Assembly (NCBI GenBank): GCA_003343805.1 | Contig: QAKM01000057.1 | Span: 1-39,344, forward strand | Length of the DNA stretch: 39,344 nt | From: Bacillota bacterium | Lineage (GTDB): Bacteria > Bacillota > Clostridia > Christensenellales > Borkfalkiaceae | Reading direction: 5' to 3' | Shown: one piece after another, positions 32,995 to 39,344 of the stretch | How the letters are laid out: every line of letters starts with the position of its first letter | Numbering within the stretch: the stretch's first letter is position 1 | Program-made: the position numbers and the translations under genes | Notes under the pieces: generated by a model | The model's database searches: none | The model's input: only the letters and a program-made list of their open reading frames with translations | What the model was told of the DNA's origin: nothing

Positions 32995-34194
32995 ATGACA
33001 AAGATCCAAATGAAGACGCCGCTCGTCGAGATGGACGGCGACGAGATGACGCGCATCCTGTGGCAGGAGATCAAGGACATCCTGCTCACCCCCTATATCG
33101 ACCTCAAGACGGAGTACTACGACCTCGGCCTTCCGCACCGCGACGAGACGGACGATCAGGTCACCGTCGAGTCTGCCGAGGCGACCAAGCGGCTGGGGGT
33201 CGCCGTCAAGTGCGCGACCATCACCCCCAACGTGCAGCGCATGAGCGAATACCACCTCAAGAAGATGTGGAAGAGCCCCAACGGCACCATCCGCCGCATC
33301 CTGGACGGCACCGTGTTCCGCGCGCCCATCCTGTGCGAGGGCATCGTGCCCTACATCCCCGGCTGGAAGCAGCCCATCGTGCTCGCCCGTCATGCCTACG
33401 GCGACGTCTACTCCGCCGTGGATGAAGAGCTCGAGGCGGGCGAAAAGGCATACCTTGTCATCGAAAACGAGAAGGGCGAGGTGCGCCGTCGGCTCATCCA
33501 CGATTTTGACGGCGCGGGCGTCGTGCAGGGAATGCACAATACGGATGCCTCCATCCGTTCCTTTGCGCACTCCTGCTTCCGCTATGCCGTCGAGAACGGC
33601 ATCCCCATGATCTTCTCCACCAAGGACACCATCTCCAAGCAGTACGACGGCCGCTTCAAGAAGATCTTCGAGGAAGTTTACGAAGAATACCGTGCCTCCT
33701 TTGAAGAGAAGGGCATCTGGTATCTCTACACGCTCATCGACGACGCCGTGGCGCGCGTGGTGCGCAGCGAGGGCGGCCTCCTCTGGGCGTGCAAGAACTA
33801 CGACGGCGACGTCATGAGCGACATGGTCGCGACCGCCTACGGCTCTCTCGGTATGATGAGCTCCGTGCTCGTCTCGCCCGACGGCAAGTACGAGTACGAG
33901 GCGGCGCACGGCACCGTCACCCGCCACTACTACAAGCACCTCAAGGGGGAGGAGACCTCGACGAACTCCGTCGCGACCATCTTCGCCTGGACGGGCGCGC
34001 TCAGAAAGAGAGGGGAGCTCGATCAAACGCCCGAGCTCGTCGCCTTTGCGGAGAAGCTCGAGAAGGCCACCAAGGATACCATCGAGGCGGGCGAAATGAC
34101 GGGCGATCTCATCCCGCTCTTCCGCAAGGAGGGCATCACTCCCAAAAAACTCAATTCGGAGGAATTTCTCCGCGCGATCGCCTCGCGGCTTTAA
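32995..34194 (+). CDS. icd: isocitrate dehydrogenase (NADP-dependent type)
   Basis: Oxidises isocitrate to 2-oxoglutarate in the TCA branch that feeds glutamate synthesis. The 399-residue product is of the eukaryote-like homodimeric class. It begins [20 protein letters not shown] and shows [20 protein letters not shown], the substrate loop [69 protein letters not shown] and [13 protein letters not shown]. Start at 32995 follows AAGGGAG. It is monocistronic, with its own promoter and a strong hairpin after it. Confidence 0.96.
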   Translation: MTKIQMKTPLVEMDGDEMTRILWQEIKDILLTPYIDLKTEYYDLGLPHRDETDDQVTVESAEATKRLGVAVKCATITPNVQRMSEYHLKKMWKSPNGTIRRILDGTVFRAPILCEGIVPYIPGWKQPIVLARHAYGDVYSAVDEELEAGEKAYLVIENEKGEVRRRLIHDFDGAGVVQGMHNTDASIRSFAHSCFRYAVENGIPMIFSTKDTISKQYDGRFKKIFEEVYEEYRASFEEKGIWYLYTLIDDAVARVVRSEGGLLWACKNYDGDVMSDMVATAYGSLGMMSSVLVSPDGKYEYEAAHGTVTRHYYKHLKGEETSTNSVATIFAWTGALRKRGELDQTPELVAFAEKLEKATKDTIEAGEMTGDLIPLFRKEGITPKKLNSEEFLRAIASRL

Positions 34195-34232
34195 AGCTCC
34201 CGGGGAAGCGTGCGGACAACACCGATCGGAAT

Positions 34233-34266
34233 GCGCGGCGCGCTGCCAAGGGGCAGCGCGCCGCGC
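34233..34266 (+). terminator. 15-bp perfect hairpin after icd
   Basis: GCGCGGCGCGCTGCC (34233-34247) and GGCAGCGCGCCGCGC (34252-34266) are perfect complements with an AAGG loop. The T-tract after it is weak (GTCCTTCT). Confidence 0.7.
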
Positions 34267-34349
34267 CGTCCTTCTAAAAAACTTGTCCCAAAGTCCGCTG
34301 CTGCTCCGCCTGCGGCGGCGTCCGTTCCCCGCCTTTTTGCCCGTTCCAT

Positions 34350-34442
34350 TGTGCATAACTCCTGTTTTCGTCCGATAAGCGCCTGCACAAACTGTACTGC
34401 AAACAGCGGTGGATATCCACAGGGAATAAAAAGTTATCCACA
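34350..34442. other. cluster of DnaA boxes
   Basis: TTATCCACA at 34434-34442 is a perfect DnaA box. TGTGCATAA at 34350-34358 is TTATGCACA on the minus strand and fits TTATNCACA. ATATCCACA at 34413-34421 matches at eight of nine bases and sits in the palindrome GTGGATATCCAC. An AT-rich stretch with a hairpin AAGCAGGA-TAT-TCCTGCTT follows. It is in the 803-bp gap between icd and the lipoprotein gene. Possible roles are an origin segment, a DnaA-titrating site or regulation by DnaA. Confidence 0.6.
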
Positions 34443-34532
34443 TTTTTCCCGCAAAAACAGGCAAAAAAGGGGGATTTTTCCGTTCTAAGCAGGATATTCC
34501 TGCTTCATCGCCAAGAAAATTTAAGAAAAGGC

Positions 34533-34561
34533 TTGACAATCGGGGAGAAGTTTGATAAAAT
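34533..34561 (+). promoter_or_regulatory. strong promoter (P1) in the icd-lipoprotein gap
   Basis: TTGACA at 34533-34538 and TAAAAT at 34556-34561 are 17 bp apart. No convincing coding sequence follows before the lipoprotein gene at 34998, so it drives either a small RNA or a long leader. Confidence 0.8.
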
Positions 34562-34567
34562 ACAGAC

Positions 34568-34716
34568 AGATCATATCAGAACGATATGGCGCATAGGAAT
34601 AATTCGATCGGCGGGTGCAAGGCATGCCGGGCGCGAAAGCGCCGTGCAGCGGATCTGCGTTTTGCGTCGGAACAGGCGCAGGGGCAGGTGCGTGCTGTGC
34701 TCCGCGGTGTTTTTTC
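34568..34716 (+). ncRNA. candidate small RNA from P1
   Basis: Downstream of P1 the sequence is GC-rich and hairpin-rich: GGCGC-GAAA-GCGCC with a GNRA loop near 34634, and CTGCG/CGCAG arms further on. It ends in six T at 34710-34715 after an imperfect hairpin. Open frames here lack ribosome-binding sites and have compositions typical of shadow frames. I could not match it to 6S, SRP, RNase P or tmRNA. It may instead be the first part of a long leader. 34717-34902 shows nothing else recognisable beyond hairpins such as a TTCG loop near 34738. Confidence 0.3.
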
Positions 34717-34902
34717 CTCTCTTGCGGCCAGGGGCTTCGGCGCCCGGGCAACGGAAGGGGAGAAGGCCTGCGGGGAAGGTGTGCGGGAGCCTCGTAAGAT
34801 GGCGGAAAAAGTTTCCGGAAGGACCTCGGCAGAAAAGCCGGGGCCGTTCGGGACTGGTTTTGCGATTTTCGCGAAATCCTGTCATATTTTACGGCGAAAC
34901 GC

Positions 34903-34931
34903 TTGACAAGCCCCAAACACCGTGATAGAAT
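34903..34931 (+). promoter_or_regulatory. promoter (P2) of the large lipoprotein gene
   Basis: TTGACA at 34903-34908 and TAGAAT at 34926-34931 are 17 bp apart. Transcription would begin near 34938, exactly the left edge of the 61-bp inverted repeat, so the promoter core lies outside the repeat. Confidence 0.85.
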
Positions 34932-34937
34932 ATGCTC

Positions 34938-34998
34938 CGAAGTGTCATAAGTAATGGTATGACCTCAATCTCGAAAAATATTTAAAGGAGAATCATTA
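34938..34998 (+). repeat. 61-bp inverted repeat, left arm (5' UTR of the lipoprotein gene)
   Basis: It begins CGAAGTGTCATAAG and ends AAAGGAGAATCATTA. It contains the whole untranslated leader, the ribosome-binding site AAAGGAG and the A of the ATG. The exact reverse complement is at 39284-39344. Identity ends within the start codon on this side; on the other side the right copy reaches the window edge, so the true length may be greater. Confidence 0.95.
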
Positions 34999-37900
34999 TG
35001 GAAAAACAATCAACCAGAAAGTTTTTGAAGCTCTTGATTGCTCTGGTCGCCTTGTTTTTGCTCGCTGCCTCCGCTCTGATGCTCGCCTCCTGTAAGGAAC
35101 ACGTCCATCAGTATGAGCTCGATCAAGACAAGTCTACCAACGCTACCTGCAATCAGGCCGGCTCTCAGACTTTCGTTTGCCCCGAATGCGGCGACATCTA
35201 TGTCAACGTCGTCCCCGCGACCGGGCAGCACACCTGGGAAGAGACCAAAGTCTATCCCGCTTCCTGTGAGTCCGAAGGCTGGACCGTCTTCACTTGCTCC
35301 GTCTGCGGTACCCAGAAACAGGATAACTGGACTCCCAAACTCACCCACAAGTATGAGGTCGCTGAAACCCACGAGGCTACCTGCACCACCGACGGCTATC
35401 AGATCTTCGAGTGCTCCTTCTGCGGCGATCGCTATACCGATTCTCAGTATACTGCCGAACATCCCGCTTTGGGCCACGAGTTCGCAGCGAACACCGATGC
35501 AGAAGATACCCTCGAAGGGGTCGATCCCAGCGATTTCGGTTATGCAACCAAGGAAGCCATGAAGGCTGACGGTTGGACGACCGTTTCCGTTGCAAACTGC
35601 ACCACCAACGGCGTCATCGAACGTAAGTGCACCCGCGAGGGCTGCGACTACGTTGATTCCAAGATCGGCGCACAGGCTACCGGTCACAAGTGGAACGGTA
35701 CGGCTGTTACGGCTACGACGAAGGACGTCTGTAAGATCGATCCCGACCTCGTGGATGTTGACGGCAACGCCATCTATGCTTACGAGTGCGAGAACGAGAA
35801 CTGCCCTGTGAATGTCGTGATCGATTCCCGTGGTACCGAAAAGCACTACATCAAAGCAGTCGAGCACACCTACAAGGCTTCCACCGATGCTGCTGACGGC
35901 TATGTTGCTGCTACCTGCGAAAATCCCGGTACCGATGTCCAGAAGTGCGAAGTCTGCGGCGACATTCAGAAGACCAAAACCGAAAAACTTGGCCACAGCT
36001 ACAACACCCTCCGTATGGACGGCAAGACGGAAGTCGTCGTCTGTGAGAAGGATAAAGATCTCTCGAGAGAGAAATATCTCGATGCAATGAAGGGTTACCT
36101 CGGCGTTCAGAAGTATGCTGAAATGGCAGGCACCCTCGCTCAGAACTATAAGGATAACACCGATTACTCCTGCTTCTGCACCCGCTGCGGCAAGCTTCAC
36201 GAGGCAACCGGTCACGAATACGTCGTCGCGAAGCTTCAGGACGGCAAGTACGGCCTGAACGACTACGAGAAGGACGAAGAGGGCAAGCCCGTTGAAGCAG
36301 AGGGCGTCACGGTCGATACGATGGATTGCCGTTACGTTCAGGTCTGCAAGAACGGCTGCGGCAAGGTCCTTGGTAAGGGCCAGCACGGCGATGTCGTTGC
36401 AGCTACCTGCCGTGCAGGCGGTTACTGCGAGACCTGCGGCGAACAGGTCACGGCTCAGCTCGACCACAGCTATGTGGGCGTTGCAACCATCATTGGTTAC
36501 AAGGATTCCACGAATAAGGATCAGAAGGCCCTCTACGACGCATACGTCAAGGTCTCCGCTACCGAGTCCTGGATGCAGCCCGTCGAAGGTTCCTGCGACA
36601 CCGCAAGCACGACCGTTCAGGTCTGCACGAAGTGCCTCCTCGATGCTGCAAACGGCGCAGAGTTCACCTGGAGCATCTCCGATAAGGAGCTCGACACCAA
36701 CGATCCTGATCCTGCATACAGCGCATCCGTCGTCAAGTCCGATGCGACCCACGATTGGCAGGCTCATTACTATCGCCTGAACGCAACCTCCCTTGAGAGC
36801 GGCGAGATCGTCAAAGAGCAGACCAACTGCGAATTTGGCTTCAAGCTCGTTTACAAGTGCGCAGATTGCGGCAAAGTTTACATCAACACCATCGTTGGCG
36901 ACAACGAAAAGACCGAAGCTGACGAGGCTAAGGACAACACCTTCGGCGAGAAGGGCGTGACCGATGCAAACGGCTTCATCATTGACGTGTCTAAGTATGC
37001 TACCAGCAAAGACGACGACGCAAAACTTAAGGATCTCGACGAGAAGGAAGTCGCAGACCTCAAGGTCGATGAGAACAAGGGCGTTCATGCGCTGTATGCT
37101 GTGAAGAACTACGACGAGACCAACGGTTACGTTGCTCCCAACTGCACGACCGTTGCTCAGATCCCCTTCTACTGCACCAAGTGCGGCGCCACCTTCGTGA
37201 TGGATGCCAACGAGACGGCAGTAGCAGGCAAGTGGGCTTATGCTACGGCGGATGACTACAAGGCTGCTGATCTGGTTGCTTCCGAGTGCGTGACGACGCT
37301 TGATGATGAAGATCCCGATGCAAACGTCGATCTTAACAACCATGCCGGCGCAGCGTTCGCTTGCGACGACCACTGCAAGGTCACGGATACGAACGGCAAC
37401 TACATCTGCGGTCAGCTCGTGAAGGATAACGCCTCCGCTGTTAAGGATGGCGCCATCGCGAACACCGAAAATTGCACGAAGGACGCAGCGCACGCATCGG
37501 TCAGCGTCGAGTACCGTTTGAGCGTCGATGTGAAGTATTACACCGGTTACAGCCTGAAGGTTGCCGAGGTTCCCGCATCCGCGATCGATAAGGACGGCAA
37601 GATCGACTTCTCCAAGGCTACCCTTGCCGATACGACGAAGGTCTCCGTCTGCCACAACAACAGCGCATACGAACCACCTAAGACGGTCGCAACGAGCGGC
37701 AACAAGCCTGACGAGTACCTCGTTCTCGTCGCAGAGGATGGCACGGTCTATGGCCTGAAGGCATTTGAGCTCTATACCGAGGACGGCAACAAGACTGATA
37801 GCACCAAGGTCAACGCTAATACAAAGGTCAATCAGGACGATATCTTCTTCGTTTTGTTCACAGAAGGTACCGCAACCGATGCTCCTGTTGCAGCAGTCAA

Positions 37901-39092
37901 TGGTACCTCCCTTGGTATGGCATTCGGCGGCGTTGCCGAGACCGTTGGCACCGGCAGCAATGCAAAGACTGTCCTCACGGTCAATGTCGCTCAGGACTTC
38001 ACGCTTACGGCATCTGAATCCCTTGACGGCATCATCGATGCTTCGGGTAACACCGTGGCAGATGAGTATGTGGTCGACCTCAATGGTCACAAGATCACGC
38101 AGTCTGTAGATGTCCAGCTCGCAACCTCGAAGGATCTCACGTTTACGAACGGTACGATCGAGTTCACGTCTACTATCAAGGGAGCTGAGGCATCCATGAT
38201 CAACCCCGAGGGCGCTGCATCCCTCACCCTTGACGGTGTAACGCTGACGACCAAGTCCGGTTCGGCGATCTATGCTGAGGATACCCTCAGCGGTGAGACG
38301 CACGAATATCCTACGATCGTCATCAACGACTCCACGATCACGGCAGGCGGCTCTTACGGCGTTGCTACCAATGCGAAGAACAATGTTCCCGATGCAGATT
38401 GGGAGAAGTTCAGCATCACGATCACCGATTCCAAGATCTCTGCCGGCACGGCTGATGTGGTCACGGGCGAAACGGTCACGACGAAGGGCGTTGCAGGTAC
38501 GGCACTCTTCATCAACGTTCCTTCCGATGTAAAGGTCGAAGATTCCGAGCTCACTGCAAACTATCAGGTCGTTGTCGTCCGCGGCGGTACCCTCAGCATG
38601 ACGAACACCAAGCTGACCCTCCTTGATAACTATGCAGATGCAGACGTTACCACGGATACGTATGATAATGTCCTGAACAGCGGCAAGGGCTTCAACAAGT
38701 CTGAGACCCCTGTCGGCAACTGGAGCGCTGCTCTTGAAGGCATTACCGATGTCCAGTCCTACCGCCTTGCAGGTGTTTGGGATCAGGGTAACGGTATTGC
38801 CCGCGGCGCGATCGTCGTCGGTAACTCCAACGGTAATGAGAAGGCATACCAGAACACCACGTTCGTGAAGTTCAACGGTATCACCTTCGACATCGCCAAC
38901 AAGGATATGCCGAAGCTCGTCGTTGCTTCCTACTACAACAAGGCAACGATGTACAACGAAGAGACCAAGGCTTACAAGACGATGGTCACGGTTGATGCAA
39001 CGGGCATGGGCCTCGACGCAAGCGAGATCACCTACTGCTACAATGCAGTGATGGATACCATCAAGACGATCGGTTTTGTGAACGCTGACTGA
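34998..39092 (+). CDS. very large Cys/His-repeat surface lipoprotein with C-terminal beta-helix-like region
   Basis: The 1364-residue protein has a lipoprotein signal ending in the lipobox LASC (Cys32), so it should be anchored on the outer face of the membrane. From about 33 to 850 it carries roughly a dozen repeats of the type Cys-x(9,10)-CxxCG followed some 20 residues later by GH/TH plus an aromatic residue. Examples are CPECG at 61, CSVCG at 100 and CSFCG at 139, with LTHKY and LGHEF. The spacing suggests small zinc- or disulphide-held modules. A central Asp/Lys-rich region follows. About 1040-1230 is a Thr/Ser/Val-rich repeat with LDGVTLTTKSGSAIYAE and IVINDSTITAGGS, as in right-handed beta-helices. 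No LPxTG motif. Codons are more AT-rich and more uniform than in the neighbours. Function unknown; adhesin-like. Confidence 0.85.
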   Translation: MEKQSTRKFLKLLIALVALFLLAASALMLASCKEHVHQYELDQDKSTNATCNQAGSQTFVCPECGDIYVNVVPATGQHTWEETKVYPASCESEGWTVFTCSVCGTQKQDNWTPKLTHKYEVAETHEATCTTDGYQIFECSFCGDRYTDSQYTAEHPALGHEFAANTDAEDTLEGVDPSDFGYATKEAMKADGWTTVSVANCTTNGVIERKCTREGCDYVDSKIGAQATGHKWNGTAVTATTKDVCKIDPDLVDVDGNAIYAYECENENCPVNVVIDSRGTEKHYIKAVEHTYKASTDAADGYVAATCENPGTDVQKCEVCGDIQKTKTEKLGHSYNTLRMDGKTEVVVCEKDKDLSREKYLDAMKGYLGVQKYAEMAGTLAQNYKDNTDYSCFCTRCGKLHEATGHEYVVAKLQDGKYGLNDYEKDEEGKPVEAEGVTVDTMDCRYVQVCKNGCGKVLGKGQHGDVVAATCRAGGYCETCGEQVTAQLDHSYVGVATIIGYKDSTNKDQKALYDAYVKVSATESWMQPVEGSCDTASTTVQVCTKCLLDAANGAEFTWSISDKELDTNDPDPAYSASVVKSDATHDWQAHYYRLNATSLESGEIVKEQTNCEFGFKLVYKCADCGKVYINTIVGDNEKTEADEAKDNTFGEKGVTDANGFIIDVSKYATSKDDDAKLKDLDEKEVADLKVDENKGVHALYAVKNYDETNGYVAPNCTTVAQIPFYCTKCGATFVMDANETAVAGKWAYATADDYKAADLVASECVTTLDDEDPDANVDLNNHAGAAFACDDHCKVTDTNGNYICGQLVKDNASAVKDGAIANTENCTKDAAHASVSVEYRLSVDVKYYTGYSLKVAEVPASAIDKDGKIDFSKATLADTTKVSVCHNNSAYEPPKTVATSGNKPDEYLVLVAEDGTVYGLKAFELYTEDGNKTDSTKVNANTKVNQDDIFFVLFTEGTATDAPVAAVNGTSLGMAFGGVAETVGTGSNAKTVLTVNVAQDFTLTASESLDGIIDASGNTVADEYVVDLNGHKITQSVDVQLATSKDLTFTNGTIEFTSTIKGAEASMINPEGAASLTLDGVTLTTKSGSAIYAEDTLSGETHEYPTIVINDSTITAGGSYGVATNAKNNVPDADWEKFSITITDSKISAGTADVVTGETVTTKGVAGTALFINVPSDVKVEDSELTANYQVVVVRGGTLSMTNTKLTLLDNYADADVTTDTYDNVLNSGKGFNKSETPVGNWSAALEGITDVQSYRLAGVWDQGNGIARGAIVVGNSNGNEKAYQNTTFVKFNGITFDIANKDMPKLVVASYYNKATMYNEETKAYKTMVTVDATGMGLDASEITYCYNAVMDTIKTIGFVNAD

Positions 39093-39181
39093 TCGCAGCA
39101 ACCTGCTTTCTACCAATTCTCCGTTTGAGAGTTAGTTCAAAATACTAGCTACAGTCTGGTTGATTGATAGTCCAATAGCAA

Positions 39182-39220
39182 GGAAAGGCCCGATGAGGAA
39201 ACTCATCGGGCTTTTCCTTT
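39182..39220 (+). terminator. terminator of the lipoprotein gene
   Basis: GCCCGATGAG (39188-39197), loop GAAA and CTCATCGGGC (39202-39211) form a perfect 10-bp stem, extended by GGAAA before and TTTTCC after, with a T-rich tail. The 90 bases between the stop and this hairpin show nothing else. Confidence 0.92.
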
Positions 39221-39283
39221 TGCGTTGTTTCGAGCCTTTTTTCGCGGCCGGCTTTCTTGGCGCCCTCTTTGAGGGAGTCACAT

Positions 39284-39344
39284 TAATGATTCTCCTTTAA
39301 ATATTTTTCGAGATTGAGGTCATACCATTACTTATGACACTTCG
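39284..39344 (-). repeat. 61-bp inverted repeat, right arm (reaches window end)
   Basis: It is the exact reverse complement of 34938-34998. Read on the minus strand it gives the same leader and ribosome-binding site AAAGGAG, but the following start is ATG then TGA, so no protein is made from it in this orientation. A CCCTC-TTT-GAGGG hairpin lies just inside at 39263-39275. The arm ends at the last base of the window. Confidence 0.95.

Noticed and set aside
34586..34906. A 106-codon plus-strand open frame after promoter P1.
   Set aside because: No ribosome-binding site, arginine- and alanine-rich shadow-like composition and no recognisable domain; several overlapping frames are equally open.
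35010..39116. A 1368-codon open frame on the strand opposite the lipoprotein gene.
   Set aside because: It is in exact codon register with the sense gene and results from the absence of TTA, CTA and TCA codons. It has no ribosome-binding site, and its product looks like a shadow of low complexity.

Overview
The window looks like chromosomal DNA of a high-GC member of the Firmicutes (class Clostridia). Several things point there. The run rplS ... comM, dprA, topA, trmFO, hslV, hslU keeps much of the order known from Bacillus (xerC and codY are missing). TrmFO, an FMN riboswitch ahead of a RibU-type transporter, Shine-Dalgarno sites of the GGAGG type and consensus TTGACA/TATAAT promoters with 17-bp spacers agree. 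A gut Clostridia lineage, perhaps near Christensenellales, is my guess and cannot be proved from this sequence. Nearly everything is ordinary housekeeping DNA. No phage, insertion sequence, CRISPR array, rRNA or tRNA was seen.

Layout. 1-2510 (minus): the 5' part of mnmG behind dnaA. 2638-5362 (plus): recF, a PHP phosphoesterase and a VanW-like exported protein, all overlapping by a few bases and diverging from dnaA. 5396-5918: promoter, leader, rplS and terminator. 6011-7987: a PMT-like membrane protein. 8147-16741: comM, dprA, topA, trmFO, hslV, hslU, interrupted by two intergenic repeat zones. 16762-18822: a Sel1-repeat protein, hisS, trxA. 19092-20342: glyA. 20532-24620: a MarR regulator with tandem palindromes in its promoter and a heterodimeric ABC exporter. 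24726-26850 (minus): DUF368 membrane protein, zinc-ribbon membrane protein, and two tandemly duplicated small HTH regulators. 26998-27989: FMN riboswitch and ribU. 28000-32954: tsaE, tsaB, rimI, an alpha/beta hydrolase, a membrane-anchored MurF-like ligase and ddl. 32995-34194: icd. 34195-34997: an 800-bp non-coding stretch with DnaA boxes, two strong promoters and a possible small RNA. 34998-39092: a 1364-residue Cys/His-repeat lipoprotein.

The most unusual structure is at the right end. A 61-bp sequence covering the 5' untranslated region, ribosome-binding site and first base of the lipoprotein start codon recurs as an exact inverted copy at 39284-39344, the very end of the window. The fixed promoter lies outside the left arm. 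This is the geometry of a gene-inversion (phase-variation) switch, or of a family of surface-protein genes sharing one recombinable 5' end. The second notable item is a dispersed intergenic element (three copies at 9.7, 9.9 and 18.9 kb) whose hairpins keep pairing through compensatory base changes. Others are a MurF-like ligase whose N-terminal domain is replaced by a membrane domain, a probable leaderless tsaE mRNA, and a DnaA-box cluster 32 kb from dnaA.

Genes are packed tightly. Stop/start overlaps of the forms ATGA, GTGA and TTGA are common, and several true starts are TTG codons lying on the preceding stop.
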